Under the pieces are notes generated by a model. That model had not been told where the DNA came from and made no database searches. It was given only the letters and a program-made list of their open reading frames with translations. Positions 35,635 to 43,496 of a stretch of 64,000 bases of DNA are shown one piece after another. The translations under genes were made by a program, and so were the position numbers. Position 1 is the first letter of the stretch. Each line of letters opens with the position of its first letter. The stretch is from Micavibrio sp. UBA2638 (GTDB lineage Bacteria > Pseudomonadota > Alphaproteobacteria > Micavibrionales > Micavibrionaceae). The DNA is taken from positions 67,122-131,121 of the forward strand of contig DENS01000005.1 in NCBI GenBank assembly GCA_002359735.1. The letters run 5' to 3'.

Positions 35635-36612
35635 GTGGCTATTATTAAAGACACAGATATCAATGATAAAGGTCTGGTGGATCCTAAAAAAACCGAAGGG
35701 GCTGGTGTTTCTCGCCCGCGGCCCGGTATGGCCGATGCTATGGCCGGGGAATCGGCCGATTTTGTTCGTGATTTAAAACCATATTTGCCGCAGGAAATGG
35801 TGGGCGGTTCCATTCCGCATATTCCGGGAACGGAAGAGGAAGCTGTATGGAATGCGGCATCACAGGCATGTGGAACCGAAAAAGTGCATTTTTGTTATTC
35901 CGTAGATGAGGGCCGCGTTTATTATCTGGCCTGCCCGTCATCCATGCTGGCGTCTAACCCGGATAGCTGGTGCCCCTTGGCGGCGGCCTTGCCGGGCAAT
36001 AGTGAATATTGGGATCGTGAAACGGTCTATTTATACGAACAGGAAGGGGTGGCCTCTGCGCTGCGCTGGGATCCGGAAACGGGACGCATGCAAGTGTTTT
36101 TAGGCGCGTCCAGAACAATTTTGCCCCGTATTCAGTCGATGGATGCCAATTTCGTGACCATTAATCCGGTTGTGGCCGATATTGTGCCGTGGCGGAATAA
36201 AAATCTTAAGACCGAAAAATTATCACGGGCAACGGCGCGTATGCTGGTTATTATTGCGTTGTTTATCAATTTATTTGCGGTTGTTATTTTGTTCTACAAT
36301 TTCATTGCCATTAATATGATTGAACGCAATCTGGATGTGGTGAAATCGGAAACATCCCGCGCATCCAATGACTTAATGCTGAATGCATACAATGCGATGC
36401 AAAGTGATACGATCAAACATATGGTGCGCATTCAGGAATTGCTGGATAGCCTGGCGCAGGTGGATGGAACATTGGTGCGCTATGAGGTCAAAAACCGTCA
36501 GGTGGAATGGGAAGCCCTGATCCCTGAGGCATTCGCCAGTAAATTCGGAACGCCGATTGGTATTGATGATGAAGATCAACGCAAACGTATCCGTGTACAA
36601 GGTAAACGTTAA
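35635..36612 (+). CDS. Bitopic pilus assembly protein, possibly GspL/PilO-like
   Basis: The 325-residue protein starts at GTG, 12 bases after the platform gene. It has a soluble N-terminal part (about 1-200) with four Cys (79, 87, 100, 113), one membrane helix (203-226) and a periplasmic coiled region with a small C-terminal domain (about 280-320). This cytoplasmic domain, helix and periplasmic domain order is that of GspL, or of the pilin accessory PilO of type IVb systems. I see no actin-like nucleotide motif. Its function is inferred from topology and from its position between the platform and a GspM-like gene. Confidence 0.6.
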   Translation: MAIIKDTDINDKGLVDPKKTEGAGVSRPRPGMADAMAGESADFVRDLKPYLPQEMVGGSIPHIPGTEEEAVWNAASQACGTEKVHFCYSVDEGRVYYLACPSSMLASNPDSWCPLAAALPGNSEYWDRETVYLYEQEGVASALRWDPETGRMQVFLGASRTILPRIQSMDANFVTINPVVADIVPWRNKNLKTEKLSRATARMLVIIALFINLFAVVILFYNFIAINMIERNLDVVKSETSRASNDLMLNAYNAMQSDTIKHMVRIQELLDSLAQVDGTLVRYEVKNRQVEWEALIPEAFASKFGTPIGIDDEDQRKRIRVQGKR

Positions 36613-36624
36613 GAGTTATAGTGA

Positions 36625-36700
36625 AAATGTACATAGGCGTAAAATTTAAATGGTTAACACGCTTTTAATATTTTGCATTTATAATAAACTATGTACATTT
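36625..36700. promoter_or_regulatory. Pair of identical palindromic sites (candidate operator)
   Basis: AAATGTACATAG (36625-36636) and its exact reverse complement CTATGTACATTT (36689-36700) flank a 52-base AT-rich stretch. Each copy contains the 8-base palindrome ATGTACAT, and their centres are 64 bases apart, about six helical turns. They lie between two assembly genes, 30 bases before the next start codon. The layout suits a dimeric regulator binding twice with looping. Confidence 0.5.
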
Positions 36701-36729
36701 GTATTTAGAAAGTTGGGGTAGATTAAAAA

Positions 36730-37314
36730 ATGGCCACTAAGCCACCGCTTCCAAAGATGGATTTCCTGCAGTTTGATTGGAAAAAGCTGCAGAATTTCGA
36801 TTGGCGCAGCCTCAAGAAATATACCTCGCCTCAGGCTTCTGAAGATCTCAATAAATTCTTAGAAAAAATGCCGACCAATGTCGGGCAAACCATGCTGATT
36901 ATTGCGGCTGTCGCATGGGCAACGGCCGGGGCTTTGGGGCTCTATGTCACCATTCAGGTGCAGCAATTGACCGAAATGCGCGCGGAATTGGAGGAGGCCC
37001 AGGCCTTAAAGCCGATTGTGCCAAGTATTTCCGACGTGGCCATTAACCCTGCCGAAGTGCGGAATTTCAGTGAAAGCGTGAAAAATATTTATCGCGGCAT
37101 TGAAATTAAGGCATCGGGCTCCGCCGTGGCCTTAAACGCAAAGGCAACCGGTGATTTCGGGCAATGGCGCGAAGCCATCGGGCATGTGCAAAATGGTGGG
37201 TCCGGGTGGCGCGTGAACGTTGACCATTTATGTGTGGGCCGTGAATGTAAACCAAACCCATTATCCGCCACATTAAGAATTAATAAAGTTTCGGTGAAAA
37301 ACCCAAACTCGTAG
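36730..37314 (+). CDS. Bitopic pilus assembly protein, possibly GspM/PilO-like
   Basis: The 194-residue protein has a cytoplasmic head with a tandem FDWKKL / FDWRSL motif (15-20 and 23-28), a single membrane helix (about 53-76), a short coiled coil (about 77-95) and a periplasmic domain (about 110-192) of alternating helix and strand with one Cys pair (CVGREC). This is the shape of GspM or PilO ferredoxin-like proteins, which partner with GspL/PilN. No strong sequence match can be claimed. It lies directly after the twin palindromes and may be separately controlled. Confidence 0.55.
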   Translation: MATKPPLPKMDFLQFDWKKLQNFDWRSLKKYTSPQASEDLNKFLEKMPTNVGQTMLIIAAVAWATAGALGLYVTIQVQQLTEMRAELEEAQALKPIVPSISDVAINPAEVRNFSESVKNIYRGIEIKASGSAVALNAKATGDFGQWREAIGHVQNGGSGWRVNVDHLCVGRECKPNPLSATLRINKVSVKNPNS

Positions 37315-37379
37315 GATAGACGTATAAGAATAAAACAACTATAAAAATAGTAAGAGTTTAGTAAAAAGGAGAGAGAACC

Positions 37380-38117
37380 ATGAAAAAATTTAAAAAGACA
37401 TTTAGGCGCGGTGAACGCGGGAACGTTTTGTTCCTGATTTTGATCGCTGTTGCCTTGTTCGCGGCTTTGTCATACGCCGTGACGTCATCGTCCCGTTCCG
37501 GTGGTGGTGATGCCAATGATGAATCGGCGTTGGTGCGCAGTGCGCAGATAACGCAGTACCCGTCTTCTGTAAGAACGTCAATGATCAGAATGATGGTTTC
37601 AAACAGTATTGATCCCACAGATATGATTTTTGCCGGGCCGTCAGATTTCTCTACGGCTTGTGATGATGTCAATGTTGAACGTCCAAATTGTGTGTTTCAT
37701 CCGTTAGGTGGCGCGGCAACGCTGACAAATATACCAGCTGATTTGATGGTTGGGACAGTGGCCGGAGAATGGGTTTTTAGTGCCAATTACGAAATCGCTG
37801 ATATTGGTACATCTGATACGGCCGCAAGCGATGCTGGTAACGATATCATTGCATTTTTGCCCGGCATTACAAATGGTCTTTGTGCCCGTATAAATGAAGA
37901 GCTTGGTATCAGTGGTAATACAACTGATGCCGGTACGGACTGGGATTTGACTGATACGAGTGAATATATGGATGATGCGGCTTATTGGGCTACGGTCTCA
38001 ACTGAGACGGACATAATAGGTGATGGAGCGACAGCTGGTCTTGCTGGGCAGGCTTTTGGTTGCCTAACAGATAGCGCTGGAGAGAATATCTACTATCACG
38101 CCCTCTTAGAACGTTAA
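37380..38117 (+). CDS. Prepilin-like protein, major candidate filament subunit
   Basis: The 245-residue protein begins with a short basic leader ending ERG (11-14, Gly14), followed by a hydrophobic helix NVLFLILIAVALFAALSYAV. This is the layout of a prepilin cut after Gly14. Residue +5 is Leu19, where class pilins have Glu. The rest is a polar Asp/Thr/Gly-rich globular domain with four Cys, enough for two disulfides. A strong AAAAGGAGAG ribosome-binding site suggests high expression. A hairpin that may attenuate transcription follows the gene. The pilin call is by N-terminus and context. Confidence 0.7.
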   Translation: MKKFKKTFRRGERGNVLFLILIAVALFAALSYAVTSSSRSGGGDANDESALVRSAQITQYPSSVRTSMIRMMVSNSIDPTDMIFAGPSDFSTACDDVNVERPNCVFHPLGGAATLTNIPADLMVGTVAGEWVFSANYEIADIGTSDTAASDAGNDIIAFLPGITNGLCARINEELGISGNTTDAGTDWDLTDTSEYMDDAAYWATVSTETDIIGDGATAGLAGQAFGCLTDSAGENIYYHALLER

Positions 38118-38146
38118 GAGCTTTAATAAATAATTCTCTCTTTTTG

Positions 38147-38183
38147 TTTTCCCCGTGGGTGTGTAGAATGCTCATGGGGAAAA
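38147..38183 (+). terminator. Stem-loop between the two prepilin-like genes
   Basis: TTTTCCCCGTG (38147-38157) pairs with CATGGGGAAAA (38173-38183) with one G-U pair and a 15-base loop, followed by TTTATTTT. It may end most transcripts after the first prepilin-like gene, so that the second is made at a lower level. Confidence 0.55.
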
Positions 38184-38216
38184 TTTATTTTAAATATGCG
38201 CATTAAGGATATTCAG

Positions 38217-38945
38217 ATGTTGATAAAGAAAAACAATAATAGAAAAGCGGAGCGCGGATCGGCGCTGGTTTATATCTTGATCGCGATTGCCTTGCTTGGT
38301 GCGTTGACCGTCACCTTTATGGAGCCTAGCTCGCAGCAGACATCCTCCCAGTCCGGTTTTAGAACCGTTACGGCCGTAAAAAGCCAGATCGATGTTATTC
38401 GCTCCGCCGTGCAGGAATGTGTATTGCGTTATTCCAATGGGGATCAGACGGCCGCCATTCAAACCAGTGACTCAGGCGCCAATCAGATTTACCCGCTGAA
38501 GCCGAATTCGACCTATCTGGCCTCTCCAACCGTGGGAACGCGTTTGGTGAAAGACCTGAAATGCCCCGGTAATCAGGGATCAACAGTGAATGACCATCAG
38601 CCGATTTTCGGCGGCAGTACGGGCAAGTTTTTGCAACCGCCCCCCGATTTATTTGAAGACTGGCAGTGGTATAACGGTGATGATGGCGTGTTCTTTTGGA
38701 CCCGTACATCCAAATCTGATGCTTTCTTGACCAGTGCCTTGCAAAAGATTGATGAAAATTTTTCTGAATGTGAAGCCGATATGGTTGATGCCAGCGGCGG
38801 CGATGTTGATATGGATAGCGATGCAACATCACAGGCCGTTTGTCCAGATGGTTCTGTTTGTTACCGCGTCTGGATGATCAATCTGGGCACTGCGCCACAT
38901 GGGGATTATAACGTTGACAATAGCTGTGGTGCCTCACAGACATAG
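38217..38945 (+). CDS. Prepilin-like protein, second copy (minor pilin candidate)
   Basis: An upstream ATG exists at 38196, but AAGGA 7 bases before the ATG at 38217 favours the later start, giving 242 residues. The leader again ends ERG at Gly14, followed by SALVYILIAIALLGALTVTF. Position +5 is Tyr19, not Glu. The C-terminal domain has six or more Cys, two of them in CPDGSVC, and is rich in Asp and Ser. It is weakly similar in layout to the previous gene and may be a minor or tip pilin. It converges with the hybrid kinase, 7 bases from its stop. Confidence 0.65.
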   Translation: MLIKKNNNRKAERGSALVYILIAIALLGALTVTFMEPSSQQTSSQSGFRTVTAVKSQIDVIRSAVQECVLRYSNGDQTAAIQTSDSGANQIYPLKPNSTYLASPTVGTRLVKDLKCPGNQGSTVNDHQPIFGGSTGKFLQPPPDLFEDWQWYNGDDGVFFWTRTSKSDAFLTSALQKIDENFSECEADMVDASGGDVDMDSDATSQAVCPDGSVCYRVWMINLGTAPHGDYNVDNSCGASQT

Positions 38946-38952
38946 GTCTGGT

Positions 38953-40947
38953 TTAAAGTGCCGCAATTTCGGTTTTTACCCGTTCAAATTCGGTCTCGAT
39001 CTGCGGGATTAAATCATCGCCATATTGCCCGTCTTCGGCGGCGTCCTGCAAATCTGCAGCAAGATCACCCAAAACATTACAACAGGCTGATCGCGCCGCA
39101 CCTTTCAGGCTGTGGGCGGCTTCCTTGATATCGTGCAAATCTTTATGCGTGTGCGCCTCGCGGATTTTGACGATCAGGGGCGCGGTCATATCGGCAAACA
39201 TGCCCAGCATTTCAATCGCCATGTCATCAAAGGCGCCCATTTGGTCAATCATCGCTTGCCGGTCAATGGCGGGTGGCTTTGCGTCCTGCGGAGGGCGTTG
39301 GCCCGGCGCGTTGTCTTGCGGCTGTATCGTATCATCTTCCGCGCTTTCCCCGTTTTCTTTGGGGTGTTCATGTTCCAGCAATCCCCAGCGCATAAGCAGA
39401 CCGCGAAATTGCCCGAGGGATACGGGTTTCAGCAAACATTCATCAAAGCCGTGGCGCATATAGGTCTCGCGCTGTGCCATTTGAACATCGGCGGTCAGGA
39501 CGATTACGGGGAAATGTTTGTCCGTATCGGCCTCGCTTTCGCGGACCGAATTCACGAGCGCATACCCATCCATCTCCGGCATATGCAGATCGGTGAAAAC
39601 AATACCGTATTCGCCTGTTTGAATGGCCTCCAGCGCCTGTTTCCCGTTTTCAACAAAGGTGGCCTCCACGCCGCCGATTTTTTCCAGCTGGCGTTTTAAA
39701 ATTTCCTGCACGCTGTCTGTATCTTCCGCAATCAGCAGCTTGCGCGGGCCATCAATAGATAAATTGTGTTTGCGTGCGGTATTTTTCACCGCTTCGCCCA
39801 ATCCGGCGCGGCTGGCCGGTTTTGTAAGATAGGTCGCGCCCAGTGCCTTAAGGGAATGCGACAGACCGATGTCATCACGGACGGTATACATGACCATGCC
39901 CATCCCCGGGCGTATTTTCATGATCTCTTTAATAAGGTCCAGCCCCAAACCATCGGGCAAGCCCTGATCAATTACGGCCACGTCAAAGGGTCTGCGCCGT
40001 GCCAGCGCCAAGCCTTCCGCATAGGTTGGGCAGCTTTCGACCGTTGCGCCCATTGACCGTAGTGAATTCATGATTTCTTTGGCACCCTGGGGGTGGTCTT
40101 CAACAGAAAGAACCGAAATGCCGGTCAGGTCAGGCAGATCGACGGTGGTTTTATCTGTGTCAACCTCGATGGTCGGGATTTCAAACCAGAACGTTGATCC
40201 TTTGCCTTCCTGGCTTTGTACCCCGATCTGGCCATCCATCAATTCAACCAGTTTTTTTGAAATGGACAGGCCGAGGCCGGTGCCGCCATATTTGCGGCTG
40301 GTGGAGCTGTCGGCCTGGGCGAAATTCTGGAATAGCCTGGCGCAGGCTTGCTCGCTCATGCCGATGCCGGTATCGATAATTTCAAAGCGTAAGCCAACGC
40401 CGCCTTCTGGTATGGTGATGTGCTGAACATTGGTTGTAACATGCACAGTGACCGTGCCTTTTTCGGTAAATTTTAAGGCGTTGCCGCACAGATTCATAAT
40501 AATCTGGCGCAGGCGCTTTGGGTCCCCGACCACCACAAACGGTACGTCCTGTTCAATATTGTCAACCAGATCAATACCGGCGCTATGGACTTTAACCGCG
40601 AGTGCCTCTAACAGGCCTCGTACCAACAGACGCACCGGAACCTCGAACACATCCAGTTCCATTTTTCCGGCATCAACTTTGGCCAGATCCAGAACATCAT
40701 CCAGAATTTCCAGCAATCCGCTGGACGCCTCGCGGGCGATATCAACCAGATTGCTTATTTTCTCATCCGGGTTTTCTTCATCAATGAGTTCCAAAATCCC
40801 ATAGATGGTTTGCATGGGCGTGCGAATTTCATGGCTCATCGTGGCCAGAAAATTCGATTTCATATCCGCCAGCGCATCGGCCTGCGCGACGGCTTGCTCT
40901 AATTCTGCAATTTTTTGTTTTGAGGAGTAGGGAGGGGAGCCAGTCAT
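38953..40947 (-). CDS. Soluble hybrid histidine kinase (HisKA-HATPase-REC-REC-Hpt)
   Basis: The 664-residue protein has no membrane segment and no PAS or GAF sensor. A short coiled coil (about 10-30) leads straight to HisKA with His39 (ATMSHEIRTPMQ), then HATPase (about 145-265). A first receiver follows (about 275-390, with Asp in AVIDQGLPD but an atypical N-terminal acidic pair in SVEDHPQG), then a second canonical receiver (about 398-520, TDLHMPEMDG), and a C-terminal Hpt with His in AAHSLKGAARS. It probably receives its signal through a partner protein. It lies next to the pilus-like cluster in opposite direction. Confidence 0.92.
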   Translation of the reverse strand: MTGSPPYSSKQKIAELEQAVAQADALADMKSNFLATMSHEIRTPMQTIYGILELIDEENPDEKISNLVDIAREASSGLLEILDDVLDLAKVDAGKMELDVFEVPVRLLVRGLLEALAVKVHSAGIDLVDNIEQDVPFVVVGDPKRLRQIIMNLCGNALKFTEKGTVTVHVTTNVQHITIPEGGVGLRFEIIDTGIGMSEQACARLFQNFAQADSSTSRKYGGTGLGLSISKKLVELMDGQIGVQSQEGKGSTFWFEIPTIEVDTDKTTVDLPDLTGISVLSVEDHPQGAKEIMNSLRSMGATVESCPTYAEGLALARRRPFDVAVIDQGLPDGLGLDLIKEIMKIRPGMGMVMYTVRDDIGLSHSLKALGATYLTKPASRAGLGEAVKNTARKHNLSIDGPRKLLIAEDTDSVQEILKRQLEKIGGVEATFVENGKQALEAIQTGEYGIVFTDLHMPEMDGYALVNSVRESEADTDKHFPVIVLTADVQMAQRETYMRHGFDECLLKPVSLGQFRGLLMRWGLLEHEHPKENGESAEDDTIQPQDNAPGQRPPQDAKPPAIDRQAMIDQMGAFDDMAIEMLGMFADMTAPLIVKIREAHTHKDLHDIKEAAHSLKGAARSACCNVLGDLAADLQDAAEDGQYGDDLIPQIETEFERVKTEIAAL

Positions 40948-40988
40948 ATATTTATATTAAAACATGGCTGGCTCTATACCAAGATATA

Positions 40989-41549
40989 TTATCGCTCCAG
41001 CGTGAATGTATAATCTTCTGCCGGGAACTCTACTGTGTCACTGAAATCTTCTTGTTTTAACTTGTTGTGACTTTTTATAGTATTCCATGCTCGTTCGATT
41101 TTACTATGTAGTTGTTCCGTCGCAGCTTTAAAAGCCTCTCTTTCGAAAGAAAAACGTCTTCGGTTGGCATTTATTATGTTCTCTTTCGCGAATTCTGAGC
41201 TTAAATGGTCTCCGAATAGCTTTAATTCGATTGCTTCAGCTTCATCATTATCAAGTATTGCATGGATAGAACCATATACATTAAGCGCACATACATCTTG
41301 TAGAAAAAAGGGGAATGGGTTGTGCTCATAACGATCTTCATTACTGATATTGCAGGTAAGGCTGGCGACTTTCGTGAGGTCAACCGAGGTTTTTGCGTAA
41401 GATCCAAATTCTGTTCTAAGTAGGCCCTGTTGGGTAACGGTGATACCTGGATGCAAGGTGACTTCATTCTCGTATTCCGGAACTTCAATTTCACTTCCGA
41501 TTTCTAGTGGTGGTAATCCTGATCCGATTGGTCGCGTTACTTTAACCAT
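40989..41549 (-). CDS. Hypothetical protein, 186 residues, AT-rich gene
   Basis: I do not recognise this protein. It is soluble, with a beta-rich N-terminal half (SLTCNISNEDRYEHNPFPFF) and a helical, charged C-terminal part (NRRRFSFEREAFKAATEQLHSKIERAW). The gene is visibly richer in A and T than its neighbours, especially in the C-terminal coding half, suggesting a different origin. It lies alone between a kinase gene and asd, divergent from the latter. Confidence 0.6.
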   Translation of the reverse strand: MVKVTRPIGSGLPPLEIGSEIEVPEYENEVTLHPGITVTQQGLLRTEFGSYAKTSVDLTKVASLTCNISNEDRYEHNPFPFFLQDVCALNVYGSIHAILDNDEAEAIELKLFGDHLSSEFAKENIINANRRRFSFEREAFKAATEQLHSKIERAWNTIKSHNKLKQEDFSDTVEFPAEDYTFTLER

Positions 41550-41642
41550 TGTATAATTCCTTTTTATTTAATATGTATGCTGCTGGAGCAATATGTTTTA
41601 ATAATTGATTACATAACATCTGTCAAGAGAAATTACATAACT

Positions 41643-42677
41643 ATGAGTGAGGGAAAAATGGGATATAAAGTTGCGGTGGTTGGTGCGACCGGTAATGTCG
41701 GACATGAAATTTTAAGTATATTGGATGAGCGGAACTTTCCTGCGGATGATGTGATTGCGCTGGCCTCCAGCCGTAGCGTTGGCCGTGAAGTGTCCTATGG
41801 TGATAAAGATCTGAAGGTTCAGGATCTGGCCACGTTTGATTTTAAAGGCGTGGACATCGTTTTGTCTTCACCCGGTGCCAAAGTATCTGCCGAATATTCC
41901 CCGAAAGCCGCCAAGGCGGGTGCGATTGTGATTGATAATACATCCCATTGGCGTATGGACCCTGATGTGCCCCTGATTGTACCGGAGGTCAACCCGGAAG
42001 CCGTACATGAAGCCAAGAAAGGCATTATTGCCAACCCGAATTGTTCAACCATTCAAATGGTCGTGGCGCTGAAACCATTGCATGAGGCCGCCGGCATTAA
42101 ACGCGTTGTCGTGAGTACGTATCAATCTGTGTCGGGCTCCGGCAAGGAGGCTATGGACGAGTTGTTTAATCAGACCAAAGGCATATACATGAACGAGCAG
42201 GCAAAACCTGCCGTTTATCCGAAACAGATTGCCTTTAATGTCATTCCGCAAATCGATGTCTTTATGGATGATGGTATGACCAAAGAAGAATGGAAAATGG
42301 TCGTGGAAACCAAAAAGATCATGGATAAATCCATCAAGGTTTGCGCCAATTGTGTGCGCGTACCCGTGTTTATCGGTCATTCGGAGATGGTAAATGTCGA
42401 GCTTGAGCGCGAGCTTAGCCCCGCCGAGGCCAAGAAGTTATGGCGTGAAAGCCCGGGCGTAACGGTGATTGATCTAGAAACAGACATTGAATACGTAACC
42501 CCGCATGAAATTCAAGGCGAGGATGATGTCTATGTTTCCCGTATTCGGGAGGATGTGACAGTTGAAAACGGCCTGAATTTTTGGTGCGCGTCTGATAATT
42601 TGCGCAAAGGGGCCGCATTAAACACTGTTCAGATTGCCGAGCTTCTGATAAAAGAGGTTCTATCTAATAAGAACTAG
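41643..42677 (+). CDS. asd: Aspartate-semialdehyde dehydrogenase
   Basis: This NADPH-dependent enzyme converts aspartyl phosphate to aspartate semialdehyde, feeding lysine/diaminopimelate, threonine and methionine synthesis. The Rossmann start is YKVAVVGATGNVGHE, the catalytic Cys is in NPNCSTIQMV, and the His segment is VPVFIGHSEMVNVE. The frame continues upstream to 41577, but family members begin at or just before MGYKV. ATG 41643 (MSEGK) or 41658 (MGYKV, with GAGGGA in front) is therefore the likely start, giving 344 or 339 residues. Confidence 0.95.
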   Translation: MSEGKMGYKVAVVGATGNVGHEILSILDERNFPADDVIALASSRSVGREVSYGDKDLKVQDLATFDFKGVDIVLSSPGAKVSAEYSPKAAKAGAIVIDNTSHWRMDPDVPLIVPEVNPEAVHEAKKGIIANPNCSTIQMVVALKPLHEAAGIKRVVVSTYQSVSGSGKEAMDELFNQTKGIYMNEQAKPAVYPKQIAFNVIPQIDVFMDDGMTKEEWKMVVETKKIMDKSIKVCANCVRVPVFIGHSEMVNVELERELSPAEAKKLWRESPGVTVIDLETDIEYVTPHEIQGEDDVYVSRIREDVTVENGLNFWCASDNLRKGAALNTVQIAELLIKEVLSNKN

Positions 42678-42729
42678 GCGGTAGTGGCTGTGGTGGAATT
42701 TGTATAATAAGGGAGGAAGGTCCCCGTTT

Positions 42730-43413
42730 GTGGATCTTTTTTTAATGGCAAATCCATTAACAACAATTTTGAGCATGCATATCGGGGTTGATTCAACCGA
42801 TCCTGAGGCCCTGTCCCGTATCTTTCGCCGGTCGGCACTTTTTGATAACGAAGATCTTCGCTTTAGAACTGTGTACGCTCCGGCCGAGGTTTATGACCTG
42901 TATTGGGATACGTATGATCTTGCCATGCGCCTGGCAGAATCCATTGATGCCGTAATGGCCAATGATGAACACCAGCAAATTATCGATGAGGCCAGAAGCC
43001 TTGGTTATGACTTGCCGGATATGGAGATGTTCAAGGAAGACGTTGCCTTGTATAAACAGGCGCTTGCCGATATTCAGCCCTATACGGCGGAGCTTTCGGG
43101 GCGTGGTTTTGTCAAGGTGCCCATGACCATCGCCCGTGATCTGGATGATTTGATGCAGAAAAATTGTCACATGATCGCGCGTATATTTGATGAATGCTAT
43201 AATACTGAATATCTGAAGCATTTTGCGTTTTATCGCAAAAGCGGGTTCCGTTATATGGGGCCAAATGCGTTGCAACCCTCTGTGGATTTATTGTTGAACA
43301 TGGTGCGCACTATTAAGGAAATTGACAAGCAGGCCAAGGCCGGACGGCAGAGGCCAAATTGGGCTGCCTTAATAGAGGGTGATCGGGAGCAGTTCTTGAA
43401 ACCTGAAATCTAA
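42730..43413 (+). CDS. Hypothetical protein, about 227 residues
   Basis: I have no family for this protein. It is soluble and mostly helical, with many Asp, Leu and Met. The frame opens further upstream at 42700, but GGGAGGAAGG at 42711-42720 sits correctly for the GTG at 42730; an ATG at 42745 (MANPLTTIL) is also possible. It follows asd by about 50 bases and may share its transcript. Nothing in the sequence indicates a catalytic site. Confidence 0.6.
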   Translation: MDLFLMANPLTTILSMHIGVDSTDPEALSRIFRRSALFDNEDLRFRTVYAPAEVYDLYWDTYDLAMRLAESIDAVMANDEHQQIIDEARSLGYDLPDMEMFKEDVALYKQALADIQPYTAELSGRGFVKVPMTIARDLDDLMQKNCHMIARIFDECYNTEYLKHFAFYRKSGFRYMGPNALQPSVDLLLNMVRTIKEIDKQAKAGRQRPNWAALIEGDREQFLKPEI

Positions 43414-43496
43414 CGCGAGGGCGCCGGCGGGCTTATTATCTGGTGCATATAGCTGGCAAGCGCGCGTCTAATGCGCACTGCCGGACGGGCGCAGCC

